Part shown: positions 63,469 to 64,000 of the stretch, in pieces
Layout of the letters: each line of letters opens with the position of its first letter
How positions within the stretch are numbered: the first letter of the stretch is position 1
NCBI GenBank assembly: GCA_019116025.1
Contig: DXCM01000031.1
Location: 1 to 64,000 of the forward strand
Direction of reading: 5' to 3'
From: Candidatus Companilactobacillus pullicola
GTDB lineage: Bacteria > Bacillota > Bacilli > Lactobacillales > Lactobacillaceae
DNA: 64,000 bases
The notes under the pieces: model-generated
The model's input: only the letters and a program-made list of their open reading frames with translations
The model's database searches: none
Told to the model about the DNA's origin: nothing
Position numbers and translations under genes: made by a program

Positions 63469-64000
63469 ATAGTTAACTTCTTTATTAGCTTCCAACTGAT
63501 ATTCGTGACCACGTACTTTCACAACACAGCCACGGTCAGCTTTGACCTTTATTGTATTATCTTCAAAAGTCAGTCGATATGTTATACCTTGAAATTGTTG
63601 AGCAAACGATAGTTTCTGCCATTTACTTGGCAATTGCGGATCAATATTCAACTTACCATCCACAAAGCTTACACCGGCAAAATCACGCATGATCACAGTT
63701 AGTACTGCACCCATGACACCAGTATGAATACCGTCAGCAGTTGTTCCGCCTTGGATATCGTCATAATCGGAACGGATTGCTACTTGTAATTTGTTCCAAG
63801 CTTTATCGACATCCCCTAAAGCAATATCGATACTAGCATATACAGGTCTAGAAACCGTTGAACCATGTACCGTTCTGGCTAAATAATAGTCACGGTTCTT
63901 TTTCAACCAATCACTTGGTAAATTATTGCCTAACTGTTTTAAAGTTTTTTGCATCACTTGTGGACCTAAATTGTAAATCATCATCAATGAATCAGCTTGT
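63466..64000 (-). CDS. Glycoside phosphorylase, GH65 (C-terminal part only)
   Basis: Only the last 178 codons are inside the window; the frame is open up to base 64000. The visible part has the GH65 C-terminal barrel end and tail: YYLARTVHGSTVSRPVYASIDI, then DDIQGGTTADGIHTGVMGAVL, which is typical of maltose, kojibiose and trehalose phosphorylases. A beta-sheet tail (LNIDPQLPSKWQKLSFAQQFQG) follows. The catalytic Glu lies further upstream, outside. The enzyme would split an alpha-linked disaccharide with phosphate; which one is not visible. Confidence 0.85.
   Translation of the reverse strand, partial: QADSLMMIYNLGPQVMQKTLKQLGNNLPSDWLKKNRDYYLARTVHGSTVSRPVYASIDIALGDVDKAWNKLQVAIRSDYDDIQGGTTADGIHTGVMGAVLTVIMRDFAGVSFVDGKLNIDPQLPSKWQKLSFAQQFQGITYRLTFEDNTIKVKADRGCVVKVRGHEYQLEANKEVNY

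Overview
The window is AT-rich, densely coded, low-GC Gram-positive DNA with strong AGGAGG-type ribosome binding sites. It carries typical Lactobacillaceae genes: a MucBP/SLAP-type surface protein, an oleate hydratase, tandem Fluc (CrcB) channels, LTA-synthase-like enzymes, a DUF1836 protein paired with a FakB/DegV protein, and a PTS beta-glucoside operon with a LicT-type antiterminator. A Lactobacillus sensu lato of the Companilactobacillus type is my best guess, made from gene content only. I see no rRNA, tRNA, CRISPR array, transposase, integrase or phage gene. The window looks like ordinary chromosome with some accessory modules.

Layout. 1-7.2 kb: a truncated MFS exporter divergent from a PadR repressor, a TetR regulator divergent from a fused ABC exporter, and a pair of PH-domain membrane proteins. 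7.2-10.9 kb: FakB-like protein, DUF1836 protein and a large unknown membrane-anchored protein. 11-19 kb: two paralogous amino-acid permeases around an ABC half-exporter, then a TetR/FtsX-permease/ATPase cassette resembling heme-efflux HrtRBA. 19.5-25 kb: a LytTR/DUF3021/ABC-2 operon, two NAD(P)-dependent redox proteins and an EamA exporter. 25.5-32 kb: two LTA-synthase-like paralogs, a quinone-reductase-like flavoprotein, a YitT protein and a beta-hydroxyacid dehydrogenase. 32.9-36.9 kb: a tightly overlapping operon of a helicase fused to a nuclease domain, a second nuclease-like protein and an sce7725-family protein. 37-46.9 kb: TetR plus oleate hydratase, RlmA-like methyltransferase, SRAP protein, DUF805, CrcB pair, 6-phosphogluconate dehydrogenase, MerR-like coiled-coil protein, CNNM/CorC-type transporter and a methyltransferase broken by an in-frame stop. 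47-57.3 kb: two GT-C-like membrane paralogs, a HAD/membrane/IscA-like operon, a P-type ATPase and the surface protein. 57.4-64 kb: the GH1/PTS/LicT beta-glucoside locus with two RAT antiterminator sites and cre sites, a small basic protein, an NAD(P)-binding protein and the C-terminal part of a GH65 phosphorylase.

The most unusual signal is in the intergenic DNA. Two unrelated families of long structured repeats (A, about 165-180 nt, nine copies plus remnants; B, about 155 nt, three copies plus one internally deleted copy) sit mainly at gene 3' ends. Between convergent genes they form a composite: repeat, bidirectional terminator, inverted repeat. Several helices are kept paired although their sequences differ between copies. 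In three of four B copies the repeat begins inside the stop codon of the adjacent gene. I know of no described element with this architecture.
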